Source of the DNA: Ruminococcus sp. 210702-SL.1.03 | GTDB lineage: Bacteria; Bacillota; Clostridia; Oscillospirales; Ruminococcaceae | Length of the DNA: 64,000 bases | Direction: 5' to 3' | Assembly: GCF_020559915.1 (NCBI RefSeq) | Contig: NZ_JAJCLZ010000008.1 | Location: forward strand, 48,485-112,484 | Shown: in pieces, positions 24,201-32,760 of the stretch | How positions within the stretch are numbered: position 1 is the stretch's first letter | Layout: every line of letters starts with the position of its first letter | Translations under genes and position numbers: made by a program | The notes under the pieces: model-generated | Database searches by the model: none | Told to the model about the DNA's origin: nothing | Seen by the model: the letters and a program-made list of their open reading frames with translations, nothing else

Positions 24201-26312
24201 CCGAACAGCTCGACAATAACGCTTACCGACCTTTTCAACTTCGACAAGACTCAGTACACGCAGGTCAAGTACGATCAGAAGGTCGAGAACGGTCAGTTGG
24301 TATTTGACGAAAACGGCGACCCTGTATACGTCAAGCCCGGCCACGCGGGAAGCGTAGTCAACGGCGACGGCAGCAAGTACATGAACGTGAGCTTGCGATC
24401 CATCAAGGTGGAAAAGGTCAACGCCGACGGCACTACAACGCCCGTTGACTTTACATACAACTTTGAGAACAAGGCTAAGGACGTAAAGAAGCTGAACTGC
24501 ACGGTAACGGAAGTTACGTCGAAAGATGAAGTAATAAATAACAAACCGGGCTATGATCCATGGCTTGACAACGCTTTTAATAACTATTCAAAGGTCTATA
24601 GGGTCGACGGACTTAAAGCGGGCGGAAAGCTGAAGCTCACTTTCACGGGCGATCCAAGCAAAGCAACAAAATTCAACTTCATCACCAACTGCAACGGCTG
24701 CGTATGGTCGCCTCAGCATACCATCATTACTGCAAATGCTGATGGTACATACACATTTGAAGCGGATATAAGCAGTAATTTTGTAAATGGAAGCCCTGCA
24801 TTTGTTTATTTTGAGGGCTATTCGGAAAGCAATTATATCCCCAAGACCGTTTCAGCGGAAGCTTACGAGATAAACGATACGGCGGACGCCAAGCTGACTA
24901 TGCAGGTGCCCGACGGCGAACACCTCAAGATAACTTACACATATGTGTCCCGCTCGGACGAAGTTTTCTCCATCGGCGCAAGCAATAAGGTAAACGCTTC
25001 CACCAGATACGGCGGAGAAAGCGACACGAGCAAGGTAATTTACAAGGCGCACGATGATTCGCAGGCAGGCGTTATCAATAGCGAGCCTATCGAGATAAAC
25101 AAGCTCGACGTTGGCGACACGGCTGTACGCTTAAAGGCAGGATTTATCCTCGCCAAGTACGACACCACCGTGAACAAGTGGGTATATGCGACTGGATTTA
25201 CAGTTCCGACCACCGAGGACAACTTCTACACAGTTGCCGATGATAAATGGGGCGACAAGAGCGCAGCGCAAGAGATAAGCACATTTACCGAAAGCGCGCT
25301 GTACTTCAAGCCCGAAAAGGCTACGGTATATGCGCTGATAGAGGTCGACGCCCCCGCGGGCTACGACGACACGCTGCTCGCGACCAAGTACTTCACATAC
25401 GAGGAAGCGCCGAAGAACCTGCCGACCACCAATGTGAACGGCGGCACGCTGAAATCTGACGACGTGCTTTACCTCAATTCGGGCAGTGCGCTCAATATCA
25501 AAAACAGAAAGAACATTTCGATAAGCGCTTCAAAACAGTGGGCTGACGGCGACTCTGCCGACCGTCCCGAAAGCGTAAGATTCACGCTTTACCGCTCTAC
25601 TCAGAAGACGGATGACGGCACGATACCTGCGGACGCGGAACTGGTCGAAGGCTCTGAAAAAACGCTGAATGAAGCGAACAGCTGGACGGCTGAGTGGACA
25701 GATCTGGTAAACGGCAATGCGTTTGAACAGCCGTATTACTACTACGTTCACGAAGAGCCGATAGACGGCTACACCGCGCATTATACCAACAACGGCGTAA
25801 ATGACAATGGCGCGTCGGTGACAGTGCTAAACTCAAAGGGACTTACGATAACTAAGGAATGGCTGACGAATACAGGCCTTGCGGCGAACGCGCCTGTTGA
25901 TTCGGTAGACATTGAGCTGGTAAGATCGACCACAGCGCCCGACAGCAGCGGCAAGCTGCCCGACGGAGCGGCAAGCGAAACCCTTGGCACATACACGCTG
26001 ACGGCTGCCAACAGCTGGAAGCTGAGCGTTACGGGCGACAAGATCGCTGAAAAGGACGCTAACGGCAATATCTGGTACTACTACGTTACCGAAAAGACCG
26101 ACGTTGAAAACTATGCGCCTGTTTACTCGGTAAACGGCGTTGGCAGCAGCGACGTTATAATCCTCACTAACAAAAATACCCTGAAGCCCGGAGAAGTGAT
26201 ACTTCCCGAAACGGGCGGCATAGGCACACGCGTATTCTACGCGGCGGGCGGCGCTATGATGATCGGCGCGGCTGTATACTACATCGTTAACAAGCGCAGA
26301 AAAAACGCTTGA
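21264..26312 (+). CDS. Giant LPETG-anchored pilus adhesin (tip protein candidate)
   Basis: A 1682-residue secreted protein. A long signal region (basic start, then a hydrophobic stretch about 28-48) is followed by many Ig-like/isopeptide-type domains, for example repeated TWSVKVKNPDGKNL- and TWTVTVKNAAGTDM-like strands. Two clear Cna-B domains lie near the C-terminus (ASKQWADGDSADRPESVRF about 1415 and ITKEWLTNTGL about 1530). It ends in LPETGG, a hydrophobic span and KRRKNA, the cell-wall sorting signal. The start codon (GTG 21264) follows GAGAGGGGG. Size and position before the backbone pilin suggest the tip adhesin; ligand unknown. Confidence 0.9.
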   Translation: MQNIEQKISQYLKERKYRKRGRIAAAVMSIAVVISVFAGLIMPAVSMTPKRLAGETKTDVDKEGISIPYTKPPEGAHLFKPDVVKVVATQIEAGPDSDGGIKVKFELNYELPENTITNGNTYIYYNLNTDRADSDDPNAPKIDVPKGGLPPISSEDNLGPVMYDGKAVGEYRIEENGLIVIHFTDEEFIAKNKDAKIPGCYVQFNADVVRGEGDTRDAVDIPIGNDANSTVTIKGFEYGNAGIEKSAVYNKDGTITWSVKVKNPDGKNLKDFKVTDEMFDENTVINCDKGTYDAANKQFVFNDGVADKEITLEYTTKVDSDLLFDGTNITNNASLIKPDNSKVSDSKKVYVESGFSIDKSGSASYGKDGADDKITWTVTVKNAAGTDMGGYYVEDSAITADTAITGVDKKYYEISDGKITFKEGLTDKEITFTYVTSANKSDSSAYENKATLRPPKDPSKGKDSYAKVEKEQFSIKKSGTPKQGESLINWTVTLTDYVRDDNTSLEDFVVTDPLLIKRLNEGGSLTMNGADYTLVKDENGKITGVKIGKVTNSPDWHGYVYVNIKYSTPAKDADYAQKNENGSWTTKNTANMAKDGFNYSTGEVDATYHNISKVKKSAKNEPKFSDDRQGIVQKWEAEYTGEEGGFVNAEFYDEMRSDAGTDHYITSEQLGSAEILVRQKGSDSFSPYTGSGTIKLTQVDAVDGKAKKFKITIDGGEKNINGIRVSYYTTVDLSKIDVGEKVTFYNKASDGTNEKEVSKEYTKVEDHKLVKSAAGDDTTAKTTIDFKDLETVTVDGEECYLLRYKVELNENGAYNHKNVVLTDTLPEGFKLYTVANKTSNWADKPNLAIWKDGDSSVGEIQNFEKYQYWDYYQIDKNDPTKITFKIFGSDRNYKSVFAYAAYIPKADLEAKVAEGKSVDFTNVIADSDGEKSSQEYTIDRKPNVNPSGKAVLTKGARPQAAGGSITYELDVNPDGLTLAPNSSTITLTDLFNFDKTQYTQVKYDQKVENGQLVFDENGDPVYVKPGHAGSVVNGDGSKYMNVSLRSIKVEKVNADGTTTPVDFTYNFENKAKDVKKLNCTVTEVTSKDEVINNKPGYDPWLDNAFNNYSKVYRVDGLKAGGKLKLTFTGDPSKATKFNFITNCNGCVWSPQHTIITANADGTYTFEADISSNFVNGSPAFVYFEGYSESNYIPKTVSAEAYEINDTADAKLTMQVPDGEHLKITYTYVSRSDEVFSIGASNKVNASTRYGGESDTSKVIYKAHDDSQAGVINSEPIEINKLDVGDTAVRLKAGFILAKYDTTVNKWVYATGFTVPTTEDNFYTVADDKWGDKSAAQEISTFTESALYFKPEKATVYALIEVDAPAGYDDTLLATKYFTYEEAPKNLPTTNVNGGTLKSDDVLYLNSGSALNIKNRKNISISASKQWADGDSADRPESVRFTLYRSTQKTDDGTIPADAELVEGSEKTLNEANSWTAEWTDLVNGNAFEQPYYYYVHEEPIDGYTAHYTNNGVNDNGASVTVLNSKGLTITKEWLTNTGLAANAPVDSVDIELVRSTTAPDSSGKLPDGAASETLGTYTLTAANSWKLSVTGDKIAEKDANGNIWYYYVTEKTDVENYAPVYSVNGVGSSDVIILTNKNTLKPGEVILPETGGIGTRVFYAAGGAMMIGAAVYYIVNKRRKNA

Positions 26313-26356
26313 AAATAAAGGAATTAATATTTAATTCAAAAGGAGAGAAATCTGTT

Positions 26357-28033
26357 ATGAAAAAATCCAAAAGAATTGCAAGCACTGCGGCAGCGGTGCT
26401 GATGGCTGTAAGCATGGCAGCGGCAACCTCCGCGATGAGCGTTTCCGCAGCAGCAGCTACCAGCTACACACTTACCATCACTGACGCGAGAACCGGTCAC
26501 GAATACAATGCTTACCAGGTATTTGACGGTGATGTAAGCGCCGAGGCTACTAAGTCTATGACCAATGTGATTTGGGGCAACGGTGTTAATGGTGAGAATC
26601 TTCTCACTGCTCTGAAGGCTGACGCAAAAATCGGCAGCACGTTCGCTGCATGCAACAGCGCGCAGGACGTTTACAACGCACTTGCTGAGCACACAGAACT
26701 CGTTGACGCTTTCGCAAAGGTCGTAAGCGCTAATCTTAACGAGATCAACGCAGCATCAAGCACCACAGCTACCGGCGGCTACGAGTTTACAAACCTCGAC
26801 GGCGGCTACTACTTCGTAAAGGACAAGACTGTTCCCGAAGCAGACGCATACAGCAAGTATATGCTGAAAGTAGTTAAGAACACTACCGTTTCTGTAAAGG
26901 CTGACCAGCCTAAGGTAGAGAAGAAGGTTTACGAAGAAGATTACACCGGCGATGAATACGGCACCGGTTACAATGACGTTGCCGATCACTTCATCGGCGA
27001 GTCTGTACCTTTCAAGCTGATAGGTACTCTGCCTTCCGCGGAGCAATTTGCAGCTTATGACAGCTACTACTATGAGTTCAACGATACTCTTGACGCAGGC
27101 TTTAAAGCACCCGCTGCCGGCGATTTCACCGTAAAGATCGGCGACACCGTAGTTACCGAAAATTTTGACATTGATATCAGCAATCTTATTGACGCAAGCG
27201 GCAACAGCATTGGTACGAGTATCAGCATCAAGCCTAAGGGCAACGACATCAAGAAAATAATGACAGATAAAAGCATCGACTTTTCTACTGCTACTCCTAA
27301 GGTAACTGTTGATTACAAAGCTGTTCTTGACGACGACGCGGTTATCGGTCTGGACGGTAACGAGAACAAGGTAGACCTGAAATTCTCGAACAATCCTAAC
27401 GCTACCGGCGACGGAACAAACAACACCGGCAAGACCCCTGAGGATAAGGTAATCGTATTTACCTACGAATTCGACACCTTAAAGGTAGACTCGGCTGATG
27501 ATACCAAGAAGCTTCAGGGCGCTGAGTTTACTCTTCAGGACAAAGCTACCGGCAAGTTTGCTAAGGTAGTGAATGGCATTTTCCAGGGCTGGGTAGACGC
27601 AGCTGAAGCAAGCACCCTCACCACTGACGAAAATGGTCTTATCGCAATCAAGGGTATGGAAGGCGGTACATACATCGTTAAAGAAACGAAAGCTCCCACA
27701 GACTACAACCTGCCCAGCGAGCCCTTCGAGATCACCCTTAAAGCTACTAAGATCATGTCTCAGGATTGGAACACTACCGCAAGCGATGCACTCGGTGAAT
27801 TTAGTGCTACTATTGCGAACCCGCTTCCTAATACTTCTAATACAGCTACCGATAACGCAAAGGTCAGCGTTGACGGCTATACTGCAACTCTGACCGTCAA
27901 GAACACCAAGGGCGCTGAGCTTCCTGAGACCGGCGGCATCGGCACCAAGCTCTTCTACGTTGGCGGCGGCGCACTGGTACTTGCATCCGCAGTTATCCTC
28001 GTTTCCAAGAAGAGAGCTAAGGACGCTGAATAA
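26357..28033 (+). CDS. Backbone (major) pilin, SpaA type
   Basis: A 558-residue secreted pilin. Signal peptide about 1-32 (ending MSVSAA). An N-terminal domain (about 33-165) precedes QPKVEKKVY, whose Lys is a candidate for polymer cross-linking. A D2-type isopeptide domain (about 205-390) and a Cna-B-like domain follow, with an E-box-like YIVKETKAPTDYNLP. It ends LPETGG, hydrophobic span and KKRAKD. ATG 26357 has AAAGGAGAG upstream; the earlier in-frame codon at 26309 overlaps the adhesin stop and is rejected. Codon use is simpler than in neighbours, as expected for an abundant protein. Confidence 0.93.
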   Translation: MKKSKRIASTAAAVLMAVSMAAATSAMSVSAAAATSYTLTITDARTGHEYNAYQVFDGDVSAEATKSMTNVIWGNGVNGENLLTALKADAKIGSTFAACNSAQDVYNALAEHTELVDAFAKVVSANLNEINAASSTTATGGYEFTNLDGGYYFVKDKTVPEADAYSKYMLKVVKNTTVSVKADQPKVEKKVYEEDYTGDEYGTGYNDVADHFIGESVPFKLIGTLPSAEQFAAYDSYYYEFNDTLDAGFKAPAAGDFTVKIGDTVVTENFDIDISNLIDASGNSIGTSISIKPKGNDIKKIMTDKSIDFSTATPKVTVDYKAVLDDDAVIGLDGNENKVDLKFSNNPNATGDGTNNTGKTPEDKVIVFTYEFDTLKVDSADDTKKLQGAEFTLQDKATGKFAKVVNGIFQGWVDAAEASTLTTDENGLIAIKGMEGGTYIVKETKAPTDYNLPSEPFEITLKATKIMSQDWNTTASDALGEFSATIANPLPNTSNTATDNAKVSVDGYTATLTVKNTKGAELPETGGIGTKLFYVGGGALVLASAVILVSKKRAKDAE

Positions 28034-28065
28034 TTTCACGAATAGAGATTCGTTATAAAACCTTT

Positions 28066-28094
28066 GTCCGACGGCGAACGCACAGCCGTCGGGC
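28066..28094 (+). other. Stable hairpin between backbone pilin and sortase genes
   Basis: A 10-bp GC-rich stem (28066-28075 with 28085-28094, one G-U pair) and 9-nt loop with no U-run after it. A smaller ACGAAT/ATTCGT hairpin precedes it (28038-28053). More likely an RNA stabiliser or processing site than a full terminator; it could raise pilin over sortase output. Confidence 0.5.
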
Positions 28095-28115
28095 ATCAGG
28101 GAGGGCTTCATAAGC

Positions 28116-29051
28116 ATGAGCGCGAGCGAAAAAAAAGTTAAGACTAAGCGGAAGATGAGCAAATCGACTGTAATACTGGTCATAACTCTGCTTGTGGGGT
28201 TCTCCGTGATGCTGTACCCATCGTTCAGTAACTGGTTCAACAACCGAAATATGTCAAAAGCCGTGGCCGGTTACCAGCGCACAGTTTCGGGCATGACGGA
28301 CGAGGAGTACGAGGAAATAATCGGGCGCGCGCACGAGTACAACCGTGAACTTGCGGGCGTTTCCGACCCATTCAGAAATTACGATGAGGTGCCCGATTAC
28401 GATAAGATACTTGACATCACAGGCACGGGGATAATGGGGTATATTACCATTCCGCAGATACGCGTTGAACTGCCCATCTACCACGGTACCAGCAAAGAGG
28501 TGCTGAACGTTGCGGTTGGGCATTTTCAGGGAAGCTCGCTGCCCGTTGGCGGCGAAACTACCCACGCAGTTATCTCGGCGCACCGCGGTCTGCCATCGGC
28601 AAAGCTTTTTTCCGACTTGGATAAGCTGACCGAGGGCGACGATTTCACGATAACCGTGCTTAAAGATACCTATACATACCGCGTAGACCAAATTTTGATA
28701 GTCGAGCCTGATCAGACGGAAGCCTTGCAATTGATGAAAGGCAAGGACTACGTTACGCTGACGACCTGCACGCCTTACGGAATAAATTCGCACAGACTGC
28801 TGGTACGCGCGCACAGGGTCAGCAACGCGGAAAAGGAAGCAGAATTTAAGATCACAGCCGATGCGACGCAGATCGACTCGATGCAGGTGATACCTTTCGT
28901 CGCCGCACCGCTGTTACTGGTACTTATTTGCATTTGGGTACTGGGCGGCAAGCGCAGAAAGCGCACTTTTAACGCCGAAAGCACGATGGCGGAACTTTGC
29001 GATAAAAATGAAAATACAGAAAAATCTGATGGCTGCTCGGGAAATGGGTAG
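28116..29051 (+). CDS. srtC: Class C (pilin-polymerising) sortase
   Basis: A 311-residue sortase that joins pilin subunits through a sorting-signal Thr and a pilin Lys. Membrane spans lie at about 17-37 and 248-273. The catalytic set is His156 (SAHRG), Cys218 (TLTTCTPYG) and Arg227 (SHRLLVRA). The DPF lid motif (84-86), found in class C enzymes and covering the active site, is present. Start ATG 28116 with GGGAGGG upstream. It follows the backbone pilin and overlaps nothing before it; the minor pilin starts 22 bp after its stop. Confidence 0.95.
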   Translation: MSASEKKVKTKRKMSKSTVILVITLLVGFSVMLYPSFSNWFNNRNMSKAVAGYQRTVSGMTDEEYEEIIGRAHEYNRELAGVSDPFRNYDEVPDYDKILDITGTGIMGYITIPQIRVELPIYHGTSKEVLNVAVGHFQGSSLPVGGETTHAVISAHRGLPSAKLFSDLDKLTEGDDFTITVLKDTYTYRVDQILIVEPDQTEALQLMKGKDYVTLTTCTPYGINSHRLLVRAHRVSNAEKEAEFKITADATQIDSMQVIPFVAAPLLLVLICIWVLGGKRRKRTFNAESTMAELCDKNENTEKSDGCSGNG

Positions 29052-29073
29052 GCTGGAAAGGCTTGGTGTAATA

Positions 29074-29883
29074 ATGAATACAAGGAAAATTCGGCTTTTC
29101 AGCGTGCTGATGTGCGCGCTGGGGCTGGTAATGTATATCATGCTCGGCACGGCTGTCGCGGCGCACGCCGACGAGGCGCAGGCAGAGAGCGGCACGCTGA
29201 ATATCGTCAGCAGGGACGACGGCACGGCGCTTTCCGGAATAAAGTGGAATATTTACCGCGTCGGTTCGCACCTCGCGACGGGCGAATTTGTGCTCGAGGG
29301 CGATTTTGCCGATTATCCTGCCGATTTCGGCGACCTTTCGGCTTCGGCGATGCAGGAAGCGGCACAGATTCTTGAGGAAAACGCCATCGCAGACGGTCTG
29401 CTGCCCGGTTGGACGGCTTCGGCTGATGAAAACGGCGAGCTTAGCGTAAACGGCGTTGCGGCGGGTCTTTACCTGCTTTCGGGCGAGATTATCACGATAG
29501 GCGACGTCACCTACGACCCTGCCCCTGCGATAATCGAGGTCAAGGCGAACGCTGACGGCAGCTACGATCTTACGGTTTACCCAAAATTTGAATCGACCGA
29601 AGTTCCGCCCAGCAGCTCGCAGGCGGACAGCTCTTCTGATGTTGGCAGCAGTTCGGAGGAGTCTTCCAGCAGCACCGATACCTCAAGCAATTCCGACGTT
29701 TCCAGTTCGACTTCAAGCACATCTACCAGTTCGGGCATGACGAATTCGACCAGCAGCGGCGAAAAAGTTCCGCAGACGGGTCAGCTTTGGTGGCCTGTTC
29801 CGATTTTCTCGGCACTCGGCATCGTGCTGATCGGCATGGGTCTTAGAGTTTGCGCGAAAAGGGAACACGATAATGACGAATAA
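29074..29883 (+). CDS. Minor pilin with VPQTG sorting signal
   Basis: A 269-residue secreted protein. Signal peptide about 1-32 (ending AAHADEA). One SpaB/Cna-B-like domain (about 37-170) begins LNIVSRDDGTALSGIKWNIY and ends LTVYPKF, a YPK motif like the one used for pilin cross-linking. A Ser/Thr-rich stalk (about 178-228) leads to VPQTGQ, a hydrophobic span and KREHDNDE. The sorting signal departs from the LPETG of the other two pilins. ATG 29074 was chosen over earlier in-frame codons as it directly precedes the signal peptide. It overlaps the next sortase gene by 11 nt. Confidence 0.85.
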   Translation: MNTRKIRLFSVLMCALGLVMYIMLGTAVAAHADEAQAESGTLNIVSRDDGTALSGIKWNIYRVGSHLATGEFVLEGDFADYPADFGDLSASAMQEAAQILEENAIADGLLPGWTASADENGELSVNGVAAGLYLLSGEIITIGDVTYDPAPAIIEVKANADGSYDLTVYPKFESTEVPPSSSQADSSSDVGSSSEESSSSTDTSSNSDVSSSTSSTSTSSGMTNSTSSGEKVPQTGQLWWPVPIFSALGIVLIGMGLRVCAKREHDNDE

Positions 29884-30502
29884 AAAACGCGGCGTTGTGC
29901 TTATCGCCGCAGGTGCAGCGCTGCTTTTGGCGGCGCTGTTTCTGATTTTTGCCAATTTCAGAGAGGCGGATAAGGCTGACAAGACCGCGGCGAACGCCCT
30001 GCAAAAGCTGGATGCGGCGATAGCTGCTCAGCAGGCGCAGACGGAAACGACCTCCGCGCCCGAAGCGGAAAGCGCTGCTGACCCAGAGCCCGCCGAGCAG
30101 GAGGACGCTGCCTTAGAGATCGACGGACAGATGTACATATGCATAATCGAGATACCGAAGATAGGCGTGCGTCTGCCCGTAATGCGCGAGTGGAGCTACG
30201 ATAACCTTGCTGCCGCGCCGTGCCGCTACTCTGGCTCAGTCGCGGGGCGAAACATCATAATCGCGGGGCACAATTACAAGGGCTTTTTTTCGCGGCTGCA
30301 AGAGCTGAACAGCGGCGACAAGATCTACCTCACCACCATCGACGGCGTGCGGCATGATTACGAGGTCGATTACTCGGTGCTGGTCGGCGGGAACGACCTG
30401 CCGACGATGAAAAGCGGCTCGGATAGCTGGGACTTGACAGTTTTCACCTGCACATGGAGCGGCTGGAGCAGAGTTACCGTGCGCGCGGTGCTCGTAAATT
30501 GA
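29873..30502 (+). CDS. Second sortase of the pilus locus
   Basis: A 209-residue sortase with one N-terminal membrane span (about 7-27), an Ala/Glu-rich linker (to about 80) and a catalytic domain with His133 (AGHNYKGFF), Cys193 (VFTCTW) and Arg200 (GWSRVTVRA). There is no DPF lid and no C-terminal span, so it is not class C; by size it is closest to class D or E. It may anchor the finished pilus to the wall or handle the VPQTG signal of the gene it overlaps. That pairing is an inference. Confidence 0.88.
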   Translation: MTNKKRGVVLIAAGAALLLAALFLIFANFREADKADKTAANALQKLDAAIAAQQAQTETTSAPEAESAADPEPAEQEDAALEIDGQMYICIIEIPKIGVRLPVMREWSYDNLAAAPCRYSGSVAGRNIIIAGHNYKGFFSRLQELNSGDKIYLTTIDGVRHDYEVDYSVLVGGNDLPTMKSGSDSWDLTVFTCTWSGWSRVTVRAVLVN

Positions 30503-30509
30503 AAAACAA

Positions 30510-30537
30510 AAAGGCTGCGGATAAAACCGCAGCCTTT
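30510..30537. terminator. Bidirectional terminator after pilus locus
   Basis: An 11-bp perfect stem (AAAGGCTGCGG / CCGCAGCCTTT) with a 6-nt loop. It has a good T-run on the minus strand (TTTTTGTTTTTC) and a weaker one on the plus strand. Confidence 0.88.
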
Positions 30538-30555
30538 GCTGTATCTGTGTGAAAA

Positions 30556-31998
30556 TTACTGAATGTCGTTTTCGTTGAAGGGGTCGCCGCACTGGGGGCA
30601 GAACTTCGGCGGGTGCTTCGGGTCGGCAGGCTCCCAGCCGCACTTGTCGCACTTGTAGAGCGGCTCATCGGCAGGCTTGGGCTTGCCGCACTCGGCGCAG
30701 AATTTGCCCTTGTTCACCGTTCCGCACGAGCAAGTCCAGCCCACAGCCTTTGCGGGCTGTGGTTTGCCGCACTCCATGCAGAATTTTCCTGTGTTGGCAG
30801 CGCCGCAGGAGCAAGTCCAGCTATCGGCGGCAGGTTTCGGCTCGGGCTTAGGTTTGCCGCAGCCCTGGCAGAACTTGCCTGTGTTGGTCTGTCCGCATTC
30901 GCAGGTCCAGCCGTCTGCGGGAGCTGCTGCGGGTGCAGGTGTAGGTGTGGGAGCTGCCGCCTGCTGCTGAGCCATGTTAGCCTGCATCTGCTGGTTGTAC
31001 ATGGTTGGATCCATAGCCTGACCCATCATTCCGCCGGCCATACCCATGCCCATAAAGCCTGCCATAGCGCCTGCGGAGTTGCCTGCTGCTGTTTCGCGCG
31101 CATTGTTTATCGACATTCTGTCCATAGCGTAGAGCATGCTCGGGTTGCTGCCCGCAGTCTGCGCTTCCTGGAATTTCGCGATGCGCTTCTTAGATTCGTC
31201 GTCAACGTTCAGCTCGATGGAGACCTGTCCCAGTTTTACGCCCTTTGGCGTCCACTGCTCGCTGAGAAGCTGGTTCATCTCGTTGCCGAGGTCGTCGGCG
31301 TAGCTGATTATCATATCGTATGGTATTCTCTTTGCGGAAAGCTTCGAGATCGCGATGCCGAATTTCGGCTTCATATCAGTCTTGAGCTGCTCGATGAACG
31401 CAGCACCGTCGCCCTCGTTTTTAACGAAAGGCTTGGATATATCGTGTATGCAGTTCTCGTAGAAAGCGCCGGGGTCTACTATCTGAAGCTCAAACGAGCC
31501 GTGACCCTGCGCGTTGAGGGTGAGGTTCATCTCGCCGTCGCGGAAAGGCACTTTGCCGAAGCCGATCTTGTTGTTTACCAGCGGCTTGAGGTTTATGTAA
31601 ACAAGGCGCATGGTGTGGGTAGCCTGACCGCCCGCGGTAAATCTGTTGCCGATGTCCTTTATCGAGGGCATGAGATCTCTAAAGCCGCTGCCGAGGATAG
31701 AGGGCGCGGTCGCGGAATCGTACTTGTAGTGGCCCGCGGTGTCGTTATCGGTAGCAACTACCATATCCCAAACCTTGCCGTCTTCTACGAGCAGAGCTGC
31801 CTGTCCGATGGCTACGTCGAAAGTCGAGCCGCTGGATATGTAGTCGTTAGAGCCGTTGTTTACAGCCTTGCCTCTTAAAACTTTGGTCGCGGGCACGCAC
31901 ATAGTGTCCTGATTGAGTCCGTCGCAGCGGAAATACTCCACTACCTGGTCGGCGAGGTTAGAGCCTACTGCCGATGCAAACATTCTGATTAAACCCAT
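30556..31998 (-). CDS. SPFH-domain protein with four C-terminal zinc ribbons (YdjI-like)
   Basis: A 480-residue protein. Residues about 25-290 match the YdjI-type SPFH (flotillin-like) domain, with CVPATKVLRG and FEAQTAGS-like FQEAQTAGS. A Met/Gln-rich low-complexity part (about 300-350) follows, then four zinc ribbons with CxC...CxxC pairs (WTCECGQTNTGKFCQGCG, WTCSCGAANTGKFCMECG, WTCSCGTVNKGKFCAECG and a final CDKCGW...CPQCG). In Bacillus subtilis YdjI is brought to the membrane by YdjG and YdjH, whose homologues are the next two genes. Four ribbons is more than I expect for the family. Role likely membrane organisation or stress. Confidence 0.88.
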   Translation of the reverse strand: MGLIRMFASAVGSNLADQVVEYFRCDGLNQDTMCVPATKVLRGKAVNNGSNDYISSGSTFDVAIGQAALLVEDGKVWDMVVATDNDTAGHYKYDSATAPSILGSGFRDLMPSIKDIGNRFTAGGQATHTMRLVYINLKPLVNNKIGFGKVPFRDGEMNLTLNAQGHGSFELQIVDPGAFYENCIHDISKPFVKNEGDGAAFIEQLKTDMKPKFGIAISKLSAKRIPYDMIISYADDLGNEMNQLLSEQWTPKGVKLGQVSIELNVDDESKKRIAKFQEAQTAGSNPSMLYAMDRMSINNARETAAGNSAGAMAGFMGMGMAGGMMGQAMDPTMYNQQMQANMAQQQAAAPTPTPAPAAAPADGWTCECGQTNTGKFCQGCGKPKPEPKPAADSWTCSCGAANTGKFCMECGKPQPAKAVGWTCSCGTVNKGKFCAECGKPKPADEPLYKCDKCGWEPADPKHPPKFCPQCGDPFNENDIQ

Positions 31999-32052
31999 GA
32001 TTTTCGTTCCTTTCTGGTATATAAGTATCGTTTGATATTTCTAAATTTAAAG

Positions 32053-32760
32053 TCAGCGCGTTTTGGTTATCGCGTTTATCTTCCATGTGCGCTCTACTGA
32101 GGCTATTACTTCCGCTCCGCAGTATTCGCACACTTTAGCGCCAAGCGTGGTCACCGGCGCGCCGCAGTTGTCGCATATCAGGCTCTCGCTCGCTTGGTCG
32201 CTGTTCGCGGCTAGGTAGTAGCTGTAACGTACCTCATAAACGTGCTGCGAGAGCATCTTGCCCGGCAGGGTGTACTCCACCGCCGCCTGCCATATTATAG
32301 TGGACTGCTCGCCGTTTTTGCGGTAGTCCGAGATCACGGCGCGGTGCACTTTAGCCCCGCCGTATGTAGTAGTCACGCTGTCAAGGCTGTTCGCCAGCTC
32401 AGTCACGAACGACTCGGTGCAGTGAGCGCTCAAAGCTTCTGCGCCGCTACGCGCATTTAGTATCGTGAAATACTGCGTCAGCGTGCTTGTAACTATCTTT
32501 CGCGCTATCTCCGCGTCAAATTCGGGGAAGTCTTTTGCTATGCGTATCTTCATTAGACCCTCAGAGCCTGAGAGAGTAGCAGGCGTCTTTGCAGTTTCCT
32601 CCGTAGCCGCCTTGATCTGACCCAGCAGGCTGGAGTTGAGCATATTGCGCACCTTGCGCTTAGCTGAATCGACCGCCGACTTTATCAGCAGTATAACGCC
32701 AATTATTACGGCGACTACCACCGCCAATGTTATCAGCCTAATGATATTATCTTCGCTCAT
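32053..32760 (-). CDS. Membrane protein with Tim44-like domain and zinc ribbon (YdjH-like)
   Basis: A 235-residue protein with one N-terminal membrane helix (about 7-30), a Tim44-like region (about 68-190, including GSEGLMKIRIAKDFPEFD and YEVRYSYYL) and a C-terminal zinc ribbon (CDNCGAP...CEYCGAE). This is the layout of YdjH. Its start ATG overlaps the stop of the upstream YdjG-like gene by 1 nt, implying coupled translation and a shared complex. 54 bp separate it from the SPFH gene downstream. Confidence 0.85.
   Translation of the reverse strand: MSEDNIIRLITLAVVVAVIIGVILLIKSAVDSAKRKVRNMLNSSLLGQIKAATEETAKTPATLSGSEGLMKIRIAKDFPEFDAEIARKIVTSTLTQYFTILNARSGAEALSAHCTESFVTELANSLDSVTTTYGGAKVHRAVISDYRKNGEQSTIIWQAAVEYTLPGKMLSQHVYEVRYSYYLAANSDQASESLICDNCGAPVTTLGAKVCEYCGAEVIASVERTWKINAITKTR

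Noticed and set aside
30613..31878. 421-codon plus-strand frame opposite the SPFH gene
   Set aside because: Antisense image of the zinc-ribbon repeats; no supported start and no domain.
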